Source: JBCDCB01 sp039182735
GTDB lineage: Bacteria > Planctomycetota > Phycisphaerae > Phycisphaerales > UBA1924
Assembly: GCA_039182735.1 (NCBI GenBank)
Contig: JBCDCB010000023.1
Span: 1-49,190 of the forward strand
Direction of reading: 5' to 3'
DNA length: 49,190 nt
Shown here: one piece after another, positions 34,902-43,582 of the stretch
Layout of the letters: each line of letters begins with the position of its first letter
How positions within the stretch are numbered: position 1 is the stretch's first letter
The notes under the pieces: model-generated
Told to the model about the DNA's origin: nothing
The model's database searches: none
Seen by the model: the letters and a program-made list of their open reading frames with translations, nothing else
Translations under genes and position numbers: made by a program

Positions 34902-36107
34902 TTATTCGGACCCGTCCGCCTCGGGCTTGGCTTCGACGGTGGCGAAGGCGGGCATCCGAGCCCGGAGGATTTTCTCTCGGAGTTCGGCGAAAAGGTCCGG
35001 GCTCTCCCGGAGCAGTTCCTTGACGTTCTCGCGCCCTTGGCCAAGACGCATCTCGCCGTAGGAGAACCAGGAACCGGACTTCTGGACGAGCTTCTCGGCG
35101 AGCGCAAGGTCGAGGAGGTCGCCGGAGGCGGAGATGCCCTCGTTGAACATGATGTCGAACTCCGCGTCGCGGAAGGGCGGCGCGATCTTGTTCTTGACGA
35201 TGCGTGCGCGGACGCGGTTGCCGATGGCCTGGTCGGCGTCCTTGATGGAGGAGATACGGCGGATGTCGATGCGTACGGAAGCGTAGAACTTGAGCGCGCG
35301 CCCGCCGGAGGTGGTTTCGGGTGAGCCGAACATGACGCCGATCTTCTCGCGAATCTGGTTGATGAAGATGAGCGTGCAGTGGCTCTGGGCGATGGCGCCG
35401 GTGAGCTTGCGCATCGCGTGGCTCATGAGTCGGGCCTGGAGACCGACGGGCGTTTCGCCCATTTCCCCCTCGATTTCGGCGCGCGGGACGAGGGCGGCAA
35501 CGGAGTCCACCACGATGACATCGACCGCGTTGGAGCGGACGAGGAGCTCGCAGATTTCGAGCGCCTGCTCACCGGTATCGGGCTGCGAGACGAGGAGTTC
35601 ATCGACGTTGACACCGATGCGGCGGGCCCATGAGGGATCGAGCGCGTGTTCGGCATCGATGAATGCCGCGACACCGCCCTTCTTCTGACTGCCAGCGATG
35701 ACGGAGAGGGCGAGGGTGGTTTTGCCTGAAGACTCCGGGCCGTAGATCTCGACGATGCGCCCGGTGGGGATGCCCTTGCCGCCCAGGGCGAGGTCGAGCG
35801 AGATGGTGCCGGTGGGGATGCCCGGGACGGCGGCGTAGGCGTTCTCGTCCATCTTCATGATGGAGCCCTTGCCGAAGGAACGCTCGATCTGGGTGACGGC
35901 GCGTTCGACGGCCTCGTCCTTGGCCTTGCGGGCCTTGAGAACGGCGGGATCGGTCTCGGGCTTCGCGTTCTCTGCGGGCTTTTTGGTGGTGGTGCTCACG
36001 CGCGCCTCCGTGCGGTTGGGAGCGTCGCTCGGCTCGCTGGCTTTGCCGTTGGGACTGCTCTTGGACTTCGCGCCCGCGGAGGGCGCATCGGGTGCTTTGG
36101 TGACCAT
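34902..36107 (-). CDS. recA: Recombinase RecA
   Basis: 401 residues from the ATG at 36107. The core (about 55-390) has Walker A GPESSGKTT, VIVVDSVAAL Walker B, the FINQIREKIGVMFG loop and NVKELLRES, so this is the homologous-recombination and SOS coprotease RecA. The first 50 residues are a Lys/Ser/Pro-rich extension absent from typical RecA. A GTG at 35999 has a much better ribosome-binding site (GGAGG, five bases away) and would give 365 residues, nearer the usual size; the true start is therefore uncertain. A promoter with extended -10 lies upstream at 36148-36175. Confidence 0.97.
   Translation of the reverse strand: MVTKAPDAPSAGAKSKSSPNGKASEPSDAPNRTEARVSTTTKKPAENAKPETDPAVLKARKAKDEAVERAVTQIERSFGKGSIMKMDENAYAAVPGIPTGTISLDLALGGKGIPTGRIVEIYGPESSGKTTLALSVIAGSQKKGGVAAFIDAEHALDPSWARRIGVNVDELLVSQPDTGEQALEICELLVRSNAVDVIVVDSVAALVPRAEIEGEMGETPVGLQARLMSHAMRKLTGAIAQSHCTLIFINQIREKIGVMFGSPETTSGGRALKFYASVRIDIRRISSIKDADQAIGNRVRARIVKNKIAPPFRDAEFDIMFNEGISASGDLLDLALAEKLVQKSGSWFSYGEMRLGQGRENVKELLRESPDLFAELREKILRARMPAFATVEAKPEADGSE
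36005..36009 (-). promoter_or_regulatory. GGAGG ribosome-binding site inside recA
   Basis: GGAGG on the minus strand ends five bases before an in-frame GTG at 35999. It is the best Shine-Dalgarno match near recA and favours the shorter protein. The ATG at 36107 has only AAGGA about ten bases upstream. Confidence 0.55.
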
Positions 36108-36147
36108 ATCCCAGGTGTCCTTTCGCCGCAGAGGTTTGGGTCAGATC

Positions 36148-36175
36148 AGGGTAGCACATCGCACGGATGTTTCAA
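36148..36175 (-). promoter_or_regulatory. Sigma-70 type promoter of recA with extended -10
   Basis: On the minus strand TTGAAA (36170-36175) is a -35 box, a 16-base spacer ends in TGC, and TACCCT (36148-36153) is the -10 box; the TG one base before it is the extended -10 element. The start site would be about 35 bases before the ATG. I do not see a clear LexA box. Confidence 0.55.
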
Positions 36176-36189
36176 GCATGTTTGGATAC

Positions 36190-37554
36190 TTATTCGTATT
36201 CTTTTTGGGTGCGCGCCCTTTGGGTGCGCGCCCCGAGCAGTCGGTTGAGGCACGCCTCGAAACGTGCGCCGCGTTCCTCGTAGTTGCTGAACTGGTCCCA
36301 CGAGGCGCAGCCGGGGGAGAGGAGGACGGCATCGCCCGGTTGGAGGCGGTCTGCGATCGCGGCGAGCGCAAGGTCGAGCGTGCCTGCTTCGACGCAGGCC
36401 TCGCCAACGAGGTTGGCGATCGCGGTCGCGGTCGCGCCGATGGCGTACACCGTTGCTTCGTGTTGCTTCGCGGCGTGAGTCATGGGCGAGAGGTCCACGC
36501 CTTTGTCGTGGCCGCCGGCGATGAGGTGGATCGTGCCGGCGGTGGTCTCGCGGATCGCCTCGATCGCGAGCGCGGCGGCTTCGGGCGTCGTGCACTTGGA
36601 GTCGTCAAAGGCGCGTACGCCATTGGGCCATGCACCGATGAATCGCAGGCGGTGCGGCAAGCCGGGGAACATCGCGATCGCGTGGGCGAGTCGATCGCGA
36701 TCGTCATGAAGTTCGAGCGCGGCGAGCAGCGCGGTCGCGCCGTTGATCCGGTTGTGCGCACCGGGCGTACGCAGACGGGGCAGCGACTCGATGTCCTCAA
36801 CACTCACGCGCTTCGTGTCCGCACCGGTTGCCCATGGCTGCGCGTCGGGCCCGAGCACGAGCGTTCGTGTTGCATGTCCGGCGATGCGTTGCTTCGACTC
36901 GACGTAGTGCTGAACGCTGCCGTGCCAGTCGAGGTGGTTGGACGCGATGTTCGTGAGCACCGCCACGTCGGGTGACCATGGCGAGTCGCGGAGCCAGTAC
37001 AGCATGGCGCTCGAAAGTTCCAGCACGACGACGTGCGTGTCACTGACGTCACCGAGCGAATCGAGGAGCGAACCGCCGATGTTGCCACCGAGGTGAACCG
37101 GGGTGTTTGCAACTTGCTCCAGCGCGTGATGGATCATGGCGCTGGTTGTGGACTTGCCGGCGGTGCCTGTGACGCCGATGGTGCGCGCGGCTTGCGGCAA
37201 GTTGGTGACGAGCAGTTCGATCTCGGTCGTGATCGGGACGCCGGCGGCTTGGGCCGAGCGGAGGAAACGGTTGTCCCAGGGCTTTGGTACCGCGGGGTTC
37301 GCGATGACGAGATCGCACGACGTGAAGTCGCTGACGTTGTGCTCGCCGAGGCGGAGGGTGATGCGCCCGTCATCGATGAGGTGTTGAAGTTCCGCCAGCG
37401 GGTCCGCGAGGTCGTGCTCGCTTGCGAGGTCGGTGAGCAGGACGTCGGCTCCCTGCTTCGCGAGCCACCGCGTGACACCGAGCCCGCCGCCGAAGCGCCC
37501 GAGGCCCATGACGGTGACGCGAGCGCCGGCGAGATCGCGGAGGTCTTTCTCCAT
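36190..37554 (-). CDS. murD: UDP-N-acetylmuramoylalanine-D-glutamate ligase MurD
   Basis: 454 residues, a normal MurD length. The Mur ligase architecture is complete: an N-terminal nucleotide-sugar domain (VTVMGLGRFGGG), the ATP loop GVTGTAGKSTT (127-137), HLDWHGSVQHYVESK, and a C-terminal domain with DDSKCTTPEAA and SPGCASWDQFSNYEERG. It adds D-Glu to UDP-MurNAc-L-Ala in the cytoplasm. It lies away from the rsmH-ftsI cluster, with recA downstream. The last residues ARTQRARTQK come from a 15-bp tandem duplication. Confidence 0.95.
   Translation of the reverse strand: MEKDLRDLAGARVTVMGLGRFGGGLGVTRWLAKQGADVLLTDLASEHDLADPLAELQHLIDDGRITLRLGEHNVSDFTSCDLVIANPAVPKPWDNRFLRSAQAAGVPITTEIELLVTNLPQAARTIGVTGTAGKSTTSAMIHHALEQVANTPVHLGGNIGGSLLDSLGDVSDTHVVVLELSSAMLYWLRDSPWSPDVAVLTNIASNHLDWHGSVQHYVESKQRIAGHATRTLVLGPDAQPWATGADTKRVSVEDIESLPRLRTPGAHNRINGATALLAALELHDDRDRLAHAIAMFPGLPHRLRFIGAWPNGVRAFDDSKCTTPEAAALAIEAIRETTAGTIHLIAGGHDKGVDLSPMTHAAKQHEATVYAIGATATAIANLVGEACVEAGTLDLALAAIADRLQPGDAVLLSPGCASWDQFSNYEERGARFEACLNRLLGARTQRARTQKEYE
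36204..36233. repeat. 15-bp tandem duplication in the 3' end of murD
   Basis: TTTGGGTGCGCGCCC occurs twice back to back (36204-36218 and 36219-36233), coding for the repeated ARTQ units at the MurD C-terminus. The copies are identical, so the duplication looks recent. Confidence 0.8.
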
Positions 37555-37601
37555 ATGTGTGCATCATCTGCGAAGTGCGGGTGCATCGCTAGCATCTCGT
37601 G

Positions 37602-38042
37602 ATGCGAGCGATCGTGCAGCGTGTTCGGGAGGCGAGCGTGACGGTCGATGGGGCCGTCGTCGGTGCCATCGGCCCCGGGCTGCTCGCGCTCGTGGGCGCG
37701 GAGGTCGGCGACGGTGATCGCGCCCGCGACTGGATGGCCGAGAAGCTCGTGAACCTTCGGATCTTCGAGGACGACGCGGGCAAGATGAACCGTTCGCTGC
37801 TCGACGTGGGCGGGTCGATCCTGCTGGTCTCGAACTTCACGGTCGCGGGCGATGCGCAGAAGGGCAGACGCCCGAGTTTCACGAACGCGATGGCGCCGGA
37901 AGAGGCGGAAGCATCCTTCGGATCGTTTGTGGAATCGGTGCGCGCGCTGGGGGTCCCGGTCGAGACGGGGCGGTTCCGCGCGCAGATGAACGTCGCGCTG
38001 GTGAACGACGGGCCGGTGACGATCGTGCTGCAGTCGCCCTGA
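37602..38042 (+). CDS. dtd: D-aminoacyl-tRNA deacylase
   Basis: 146 residues from the ATG at 37602, the usual length. Family motifs are present: MRAIVQRVREASVTV at the N-terminus, SNFTVAGDAQKGRRPSF (the substrate-side SQFTL-type motif) and the C-terminal NDGPVT with the conserved Gly-Pro that excludes L-amino acids. The enzyme hydrolyses D-aminoacyl-tRNA in the cytoplasm. It is divergent from murD and convergent with the PutA-type gene. Confidence 0.95.
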   Translation: MRAIVQRVREASVTVDGAVVGAIGPGLLALVGAEVGDGDRARDWMAEKLVNLRIFEDDAGKMNRSLLDVGGSILLVSNFTVAGDAQKGRRPSFTNAMAPEEAEASFGSFVESVRALGVPVETGRFRAQMNVALVNDGPVTIVLQSP

Positions 38043-38045
38043 CGG

Positions 38046-41000
38046 TCAGAGTTCCGGCGCGAAGCCTCGGCGCATGGTGTTCTCGCAGCAGGCGCGCGGT
38101 TCGACGAACTGGTGAAGGTAGGCGTCGCCGCCGGCTTTGGAGCCGACGCCCGACATGCCGAAGCCGCCGAAGGGTTGGCGCCCGACGAGCGCACCGGTGT
38201 TGCCGCGGTTGAGGTAGAGGTTGCCGACGCGGAACTCGCGCCGGGCCTTCTCGAGGTGTGCGGGCTTGCGCGAGAAGACGCCGCCAGTGAGCTTGTAGGG
38301 CGAGTCGTTGGCGATCTCAAGCGCCTCGTCGAAGGAGTGGGCGTGCATGACGGCGAGCACGGGGCCGAAGATCTCTTCGCGCGCGATCTCGTGCTCACGC
38401 GTGACGCCTGTAAAGATGTGCGGCGGGACGACGTTCTTCGCAAGCGTCGGCGAATCATCGGGCAAACGCCACGCGTCGGCGCCGACAGCGCAGGTGAGCC
38501 CCTGCCGCTTGGCGCGTTCGATGAAGCCCATGATCTTGTCGCGCGCCTCGTCATCGATGACGGTCGCGACGTCCGTACCGGGGTTCATGGGATCACCGAC
38601 AACGAGCGACTTGGTGGACTCGACGAGCCGTTCGACGAAACCCGAGATGTGCTGGCCGTTGGGGCCGTCCGGATCGACGACGATGACGCGCGAGCACGCG
38701 GAACACTTCTGTCCTTGGAAGCCGAAAGCGCTGTAGCGCACACCGAGCACGGCTTCGTCGAAGTCCGCCGAAACATCGATGATGACGGCGTTCTTGCCGC
38801 CCATCTCGCAGACGACCTTCTTGACGTGCAGCTGTTCGCTGGGCGTGACGCCGGCGGCTTGCAGGATGTCGAGCCCGACCGCTTTCGAGCCCGTGAAGGC
38901 GATGAGCGAGACACGCGGATCGCGGACGAGATGCGCACCGACCGTCTCTCCGGGCGCCGCGATGAAGTGAAGCGCCTCGCGCGGGACGCCGGCGTCCCAG
39001 AGGATCTGCGCGAGAATCGACGCGATGCCGGGCGTCTGCTCGGCGGGCTTGAGCACCGTCGTGTTGCCCGTCACGAGCGCCGCGGCGGTCATGCCGCAAC
39101 AAATCGCGAGCGGGAAGTTCCACGGAGAGATCACCACGGCAACACCACGCGGCTGATGCCACTGCTCATCGAGCTCGCCGATGTACTTGCCCAGGCGGCG
39201 CGGCTCGAAGAGCCCCACGGCGTGACGCGCGTAGTAATCGAGGAAGTCGATCGCCTCCGTCACATCGGCATCCGCTTCGCGCCACGGCTTGCCCGACACC
39301 TTGATGATGACACCCGAGAGTTCGTCTCGGCGTGCGCGCATCGCATCGGCAGCGCGAATCATCATGCTCGCACGCTCACGCGGATCGGCGTCGCGCCACG
39401 TCGGGAAGTACGCGTGCGCGGCCGCGAGCGCGGCGTCTGCGTGTTCGACCGTACCATCGTTCGCGACGCTCGGGACCACGGACCTCGCGATCGCTTCGGC
39501 GAAGGTCTCGCGGACCGGCTTCTTTGAGAAGTCGCGCATCGGCTCGGTCGCGAAGGGACGGCCGTCGCCCACGCCCTCCACCGCCGGCGAGAGCGCGTGG
39601 CGCTCCGGCGCAACGAGATACAGGTCCTGCTTCGCGTGGCCGTCCGAGACGTGCGGTGACGCGAGCAAGCGCTCTTCGCTCGCACCATCGAGGAAGCCCG
39701 CGCGCAGCCAGGATTCGTTGCTCGTGTTCTCGAGCAGGCGGCGCACGAGGTACGCCATGCCCGGGATCATCTCGCCGACGGGCACGTACTCGCGCACGCG
39801 CCAGCCGAGCTCGCCCGCGGCGCCCTTGAGCTGGTCGGCCATGCCGTGGAGCATCTGGAACTCGATGGCCTCGACGGGGAGTTCTCGTCGTTCGAGACCC
39901 TCGACCGCCGCGGCGATGGATCGTGCGTTGTGCGATCCGAGCGCGAGCCTGACGCCGCCCTCGCCCTTCGAGCGCGGCGTGGAATCGAGGAATGTCTCGC
40001 TCATCCGCTCGAAGCACGCGTCGGTCTCTTGCTTCGTGTTCCACACCTTGCAGGGCCAGTGCATCTGCTCGGCGTGGATCGTCTCGTAGTCCCAGTACGC
40101 GCCCTTCACGAGGCGAACCGTCACGTCGCGCCCGGTCTTCTTGCTCCATTCGACGATCCGACGGGCATCCTCGTCGCCCGACTTGAGGTACGCCTGCATC
40201 GCGAGCCCGGCCTCGAACTCGACCGCCTCGCAGCAACGCATGAACAGTTCGAGCGTCAGGTCCTTGAGCTCGGCCTGCTCCATATCGAAGTTGATGAAGA
40301 CGCCGCGTTCCTTTGCCCGCTCAAGGATCGGCACGATGCGCGACATGAGATCGCTGATCGCGCCGTCGGTGTCGATCGGGTCGGCTTTCGCCGAGAGCGC
40401 ACTGATCTTGATCGAAACGTTCGTGCGTGGGACCGGGCCGAGGTGGTCGCGTTCGAGGCGCTCGTTGGGTTTCCACGCCGAGACCGCGTCGGGCAGGTTT
40501 GTGACGAGGTCCATGTACTTCTCGACGTACATGTCGGCCTCGGCGTCGGAGACGCACGCCTCGCCCAGCAGGTCAACGCTGAAGGCGATGCCGCGATCCC
40601 AGAGCGACTTGAGCCCGGGCAGCGCGGACTTGGCGTCTTCGCCCGCGATGAACTGCTTGGCCATCGATTCGATCTGGCCGCTGGTCGTCTTGGTGAAGGT
40701 GCCCTTGGCGAGCCCGCCGGCGCGCATCGCCATCGCCATGCCCGGCGGGAGGTTCACGTCGGGCTGGCTGAGATAATCAACGAGATGGTCGTGCACGGCG
40801 TCGGCATCGTGACGCAGCACCGGGAACGTGTCCACGAATCGAAAGAGCTGCACCTTGAAGGCGTGATCCTTCATGGACCAGTCCATCAACTTGTCGGACC
40901 AGAACTGCTTGCTGAGCACGCCGGCGCGGTGTCGGTTCGCGGCCTCGAGGAACTCGTGCCCGATCTCGTACACGCGCGCGTCGCTGTGCTGGCTGAGACC

Positions 41001-41102
41001 AACAGGATGGCCCTCGTCGCCGCGCACCACCGCACGTGCCCGGCTCGACGCACGGCGAGTGACCTGCTTGCTCTTCGAGGCTCGGCGAGAGAACAGCGCC
41101 AT
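38046..41102 (-). CDS. Bifunctional proline dehydrogenase / L-glutamate gamma-semialdehyde dehydrogenase
   Basis: 1018 residues from the ATG at 41102, selected because AAGGAG lies nine bases upstream; a further in-frame start at 41189 would add a non-conserved segment. The N-terminal third is a flavin proline dehydrogenase barrel. The rest is an aldehyde dehydrogenase domain with CEMGGKNAVI (catalytic Glu), GFQGQKCSACSR with the catalytic Cys about residue 800, and EEIFGPVLAV. It converts proline to glutamate via FAD and NAD. No ribbon-helix-helix DNA-binding domain is present, so it is an enzymatic PutA-type protein rather than a trifunctional repressor. The very basic N-terminus (RRASKSKQVTRRASSRAR) is unexplained. 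Confidence 0.95.
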   Translation of the reverse strand: MALFSRRASKSKQVTRRASSRARAVVRGDEGHPVGLSQHSDARVYEIGHEFLEAANRHRAGVLSKQFWSDKLMDWSMKDHAFKVQLFRFVDTFPVLRHDADAVHDHLVDYLSQPDVNLPPGMAMAMRAGGLAKGTFTKTTSGQIESMAKQFIAGEDAKSALPGLKSLWDRGIAFSVDLLGEACVSDAEADMYVEKYMDLVTNLPDAVSAWKPNERLERDHLGPVPRTNVSIKISALSAKADPIDTDGAISDLMSRIVPILERAKERGVFINFDMEQAELKDLTLELFMRCCEAVEFEAGLAMQAYLKSGDEDARRIVEWSKKTGRDVTVRLVKGAYWDYETIHAEQMHWPCKVWNTKQETDACFERMSETFLDSTPRSKGEGGVRLALGSHNARSIAAAVEGLERRELPVEAIEFQMLHGMADQLKGAAGELGWRVREYVPVGEMIPGMAYLVRRLLENTSNESWLRAGFLDGASEERLLASPHVSDGHAKQDLYLVAPERHALSPAVEGVGDGRPFATEPMRDFSKKPVRETFAEAIARSVVPSVANDGTVEHADAALAAAHAYFPTWRDADPRERASMMIRAADAMRARRDELSGVIIKVSGKPWREADADVTEAIDFLDYYARHAVGLFEPRRLGKYIGELDEQWHQPRGVAVVISPWNFPLAICCGMTAAALVTGNTTVLKPAEQTPGIASILAQILWDAGVPREALHFIAAPGETVGAHLVRDPRVSLIAFTGSKAVGLDILQAAGVTPSEQLHVKKVVCEMGGKNAVIIDVSADFDEAVLGVRYSAFGFQGQKCSACSRVIVVDPDGPNGQHISGFVERLVESTKSLVVGDPMNPGTDVATVIDDEARDKIMGFIERAKRQGLTCAVGADAWRLPDDSPTLAKNVVPPHIFTGVTREHEIAREEIFGPVLAVMHAHSFDEALEIANDSPYKLTGGVFSRKPAHLEKARREFRVGNLYLNRGNTGALVGRQPFGGFGMSGVGSKAGGDAYLHQFVEPRACCENTMRRGFAPEL

Positions 41103-41195
41103 CGATCCCGTCTCCTTCGCGACGCGAGACCCCTCGCGGTCGGACGCGATTGTACGGCTGGACGGGTCCCCGTTGACTCCTACAGTCACCCCGAG

Positions 41196-42371
41196 ATGGC
41201 GACGTCAAAGGGCAAGGTGCTGCTGGCGATGTCGGGCGGGGTGGACAGCTCCGTCGCGGCGGCCCTGTTGCTGCGCGAAGGCTATGACGTCGTCGGCGTC
41301 TTCATGCGCCTGGGTTCGCCCGGTGAAACGTTTGACCAGCTCGCCCCCTACGACACCGCCGGCGTCTCCTGCGACCCCACCAAGATCAAGATCGGGCATC
41401 AGGGCTGCTGCTCGATCAACGATGCCGCCGACGCGCGCGCGGTCGCCGCCGAACTCGATATCCCCTTCTACGTCGCCAACTTCAAGAAGGACTTCGGCAG
41501 GATCATCGACTACTTCGTGGGCGAGTACCTCGACGGGCGCACGCCCAATCCCTGCGTCCGCTGCAACGACTGGCTCAAGTTCGGCAAACTGCACGACTAC
41601 GCCAAGCAGATCGACGCCGACTTCGTCGCCAGCGGGCACTACGCGCGGGTCCAAAACGGGCGGCTGCTGCGCGGTGTCGATCACGGGAAGGATCAGTCAT
41701 ACGTGCTCTTCGGTGTGCCGCGTGATCGCCTGGGGTCGATGCTGCTGCCGATCGGCGGGTACGAGAAGCCCGCGGTGCGCGAGCTGGCGCACGAACTCGG
41801 TCTGCCCGTCTTCGACAAGCCGGATTCCCAGGAGATCTGCTTCGTTCCCGATAACGACTACGCGGGCCTTGTCGAACGCCGGTCGCCGGACTCAGCTGCG
41901 AGCGGCGCGATCCTCGACACCAATGGCAACGAAGTCGGCACCCACGACGGGCAGCACCGCTTCACCGTCGGGCAGCGACGCGGCGTCGGCGTTGCGCTCG
42001 GGTATCCGATCTATGTCGTCAGCAAGAGCCCCGAGACGAACACCGTCACCGTCGGATCGCGTGACGATCTCCTGTCGTCATCGTGTGCGGTGGGCGAGGC
42101 GAACTGGCTGATCGATTCACCGCAGACCGAGTGGGCCCCCTGCTTCGCGCAACACCGGTACAACTCGCAGCCCGCGCGCGGTGCCTTCCGCGTCGTCGAA
42201 GCCGCGGCGGGCGAGACGCACAGCGGACGAACGGGTCGATTCGAAGTTCGATTCGACGAGCCACAGTTCGCGGTCGCGCCGGGGCAGGCGCTCGTGCTGT
42301 ACGACGAACGCCAGCCGGATGCCGTGCTGGGCGGCGGCTGGATCGCGTCGGCTCAGCGCGACGGCGAATAG
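41196..42371 (+). CDS. mnmA: tRNA-specific 2-thiouridylase MnmA
   Basis: 391 residues from the ATG at 41196. The PP-loop SGGVDSS binds ATP, and TPNPCVRCN plus SQEICF hold the conserved cysteines (Cys120, Cys123, Cys215); ASGHYAR is also typical. MnmA thiolates U34 of tRNA-Lys, -Glu and -Gln in the cytoplasm. The CxxC pair in place of the NPDxxC form of E. coli and a GCCSINDA motif near residues 70-77 give more Cys than usual. The 3' end overlaps the convergent esterase gene by 19 bases. Confidence 0.96.
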   Translation: MATSKGKVLLAMSGGVDSSVAAALLLREGYDVVGVFMRLGSPGETFDQLAPYDTAGVSCDPTKIKIGHQGCCSINDAADARAVAAELDIPFYVANFKKDFGRIIDYFVGEYLDGRTPNPCVRCNDWLKFGKLHDYAKQIDADFVASGHYARVQNGRLLRGVDHGKDQSYVLFGVPRDRLGSMLLPIGGYEKPAVRELAHELGLPVFDKPDSQEICFVPDNDYAGLVERRSPDSAASGAILDTNGNEVGTHDGQHRFTVGQRRGVGVALGYPIYVVSKSPETNTVTVGSRDDLLSSSCAVGEANWLIDSPQTEWAPCFAQHRYNSQPARGAFRVVEAAAGETHSGRTGRFEVRFDEPQFAVAPGQALVLYDERQPDAVLGGGWIASAQRDGE

Positions 42372-43582
42372 AGAAACTCGAGCGCCCGCGGGAACCGACC
42401 GGCCCACGCGCCCTCGTTGTGCACCGCGCCGTCCTGCACTTCGAGCATGAGACCGTCTTCCGAGCCCTGCGCACTACGGATGGCATCCGCGAGCGTATTC
42501 GTGAGCGAAACGAGGCGCGCGTCGTTGCCCGGCTCGCCGTACTCCTTCGTGCCCATCGCGAGAAAGACGCGCTCGGGCCACGCGTCGGCTTGCCCGAGCA
42601 TGTCCATCAGGCGTCCGTCGCCGACCCAGAGCGAGGGGGATTCGATCAACGCCCGCCCGAAGAGTTCGGGGCGCGAGGTGACGGCGTACGAGGTGATGAC
42701 CCCGCCGAAGGAACTCCCGCCGATGCCGGTGTGCGCCGGGTCCGGGTCCACGCGGTAGTGCTCGGCGATGTGCGGCATCAACTCGTTCTGCAGGAAGTTG
42801 AGGTAATCGTCCGCGCCGCCGCCACGCATCGTCGGTGCCCGCACGCCCGGCGCCATCGGCAGGTAATCGAGCGAGCGATCGACACCGCTGTTGTCGATCC
42901 CGACGATGATGATCGGCTCGATCGCGCCATCGTTGATCAGCGCGGTCGCGGCCTCATCAACCTGCCATTCCACACCAATAAACGACGTGCTGCGGTCGAA
43001 GCAGTTCTGCCCGTCGTGCATGTAGAAAACGGGGTAGCGCGCATCGGGGTTCTGGTCGTAGCCCGGCGGGAGCCACACGCGCACGGTCCGCTCACGATCG
43101 AAAACCTCCGACGCGATGCTGACGATGTCGAGACGCCCAACGACAGATGAATCGTTCTGATCCTGCATGTTCCACCTCGAGCCGCGCTGGTCGGCAAACC
43201 CGGCCAGCTCGAGCGATACGACGGGCACGCCGCCCCCGGTTGCACGCGCATCGGCACGTGTGATCGAACGGTTCGCAATATCCAAACCGCCGGATCCTAC
43301 CTCGACCGTTTGCCAGCGCCCGCGTGTGAACTTGAACTCGAAGCCGGGTGCGAAGGCCTCACGCTCGGGCAGCTCGAACCACCAGCCGGTCTCGGTCGCA
43401 CCGCTCGACGGCGTGCCGGAGGAGTTCCAGCCGTTCGCGCTCGACGCGATGAAGAGCGTCGGGCGATCCGCTTCGAACATGCCCGAACGATCCACAACGT
43501 CGAAGCGCACCGTCCCCGCAGGCGCGGTGGTCGCGACCAAAAACGCAAACAGACAGAGCAGCCAGCGATGCCGCATGGTCAT
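42353..43582 (-). CDS. Secreted alpha/beta-hydrolase esterase (Fes/EsteraseD type)
   Basis: 409 residues with a signal peptide (about 6-22, ending TTAPAG). An N-terminal beta-sandwich-like segment (about 25-125, ANGWNSS, FKFTRGRW) resembles carbohydrate-binding or starch-binding modules. The C-terminal esterase domain has VWLPPGYD and MHDGQN, the nucleophile elbow GGSSFGG (Ser291) and a candidate catalytic His388. The fold fits the enterobactin-esterase/EsteraseD superfamily of secreted or periplasmic esterases. Its ATG overlaps the stop of the upstream superoxide dismutase gene by one base (TGATG), so the two are coupled. The substrate is unknown. Confidence 0.82.
   Translation of the reverse strand: MTMRHRWLLCLFAFLVATTAPAGTVRFDVVDRSGMFEADRPTLFIASSANGWNSSGTPSSGATETGWWFELPEREAFAPGFEFKFTRGRWQTVEVGSGGLDIANRSITRADARATGGGVPVVSLELAGFADQRGSRWNMQDQNDSSVVGRLDIVSIASEVFDRERTVRVWLPPGYDQNPDARYPVFYMHDGQNCFDRSTSFIGVEWQVDEAATALINDGAIEPIIIVGIDNSGVDRSLDYLPMAPGVRAPTMRGGGADDYLNFLQNELMPHIAEHYRVDPDPAHTGIGGSSFGGVITSYAVTSRPELFGRALIESPSLWVGDGRLMDMLGQADAWPERVFLAMGTKEYGEPGNDARLVSLTNTLADAIRSAQGSEDGLMLEVQDGAVHNEGAWAGRFPRALEFLYSPSR

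Noticed and set aside
36108..36189. Possible LexA box upstream of recA
   Set aside because: The region contains an imperfect dyad near the -35 box but no match to a known LexA site, so none is claimed.
39846..41195. Open frame continuing upstream of mnmA
   Set aside because: The true mnmA start is the ATG at 41196; the extension is antisense to the PutA-type gene and lacks motifs.
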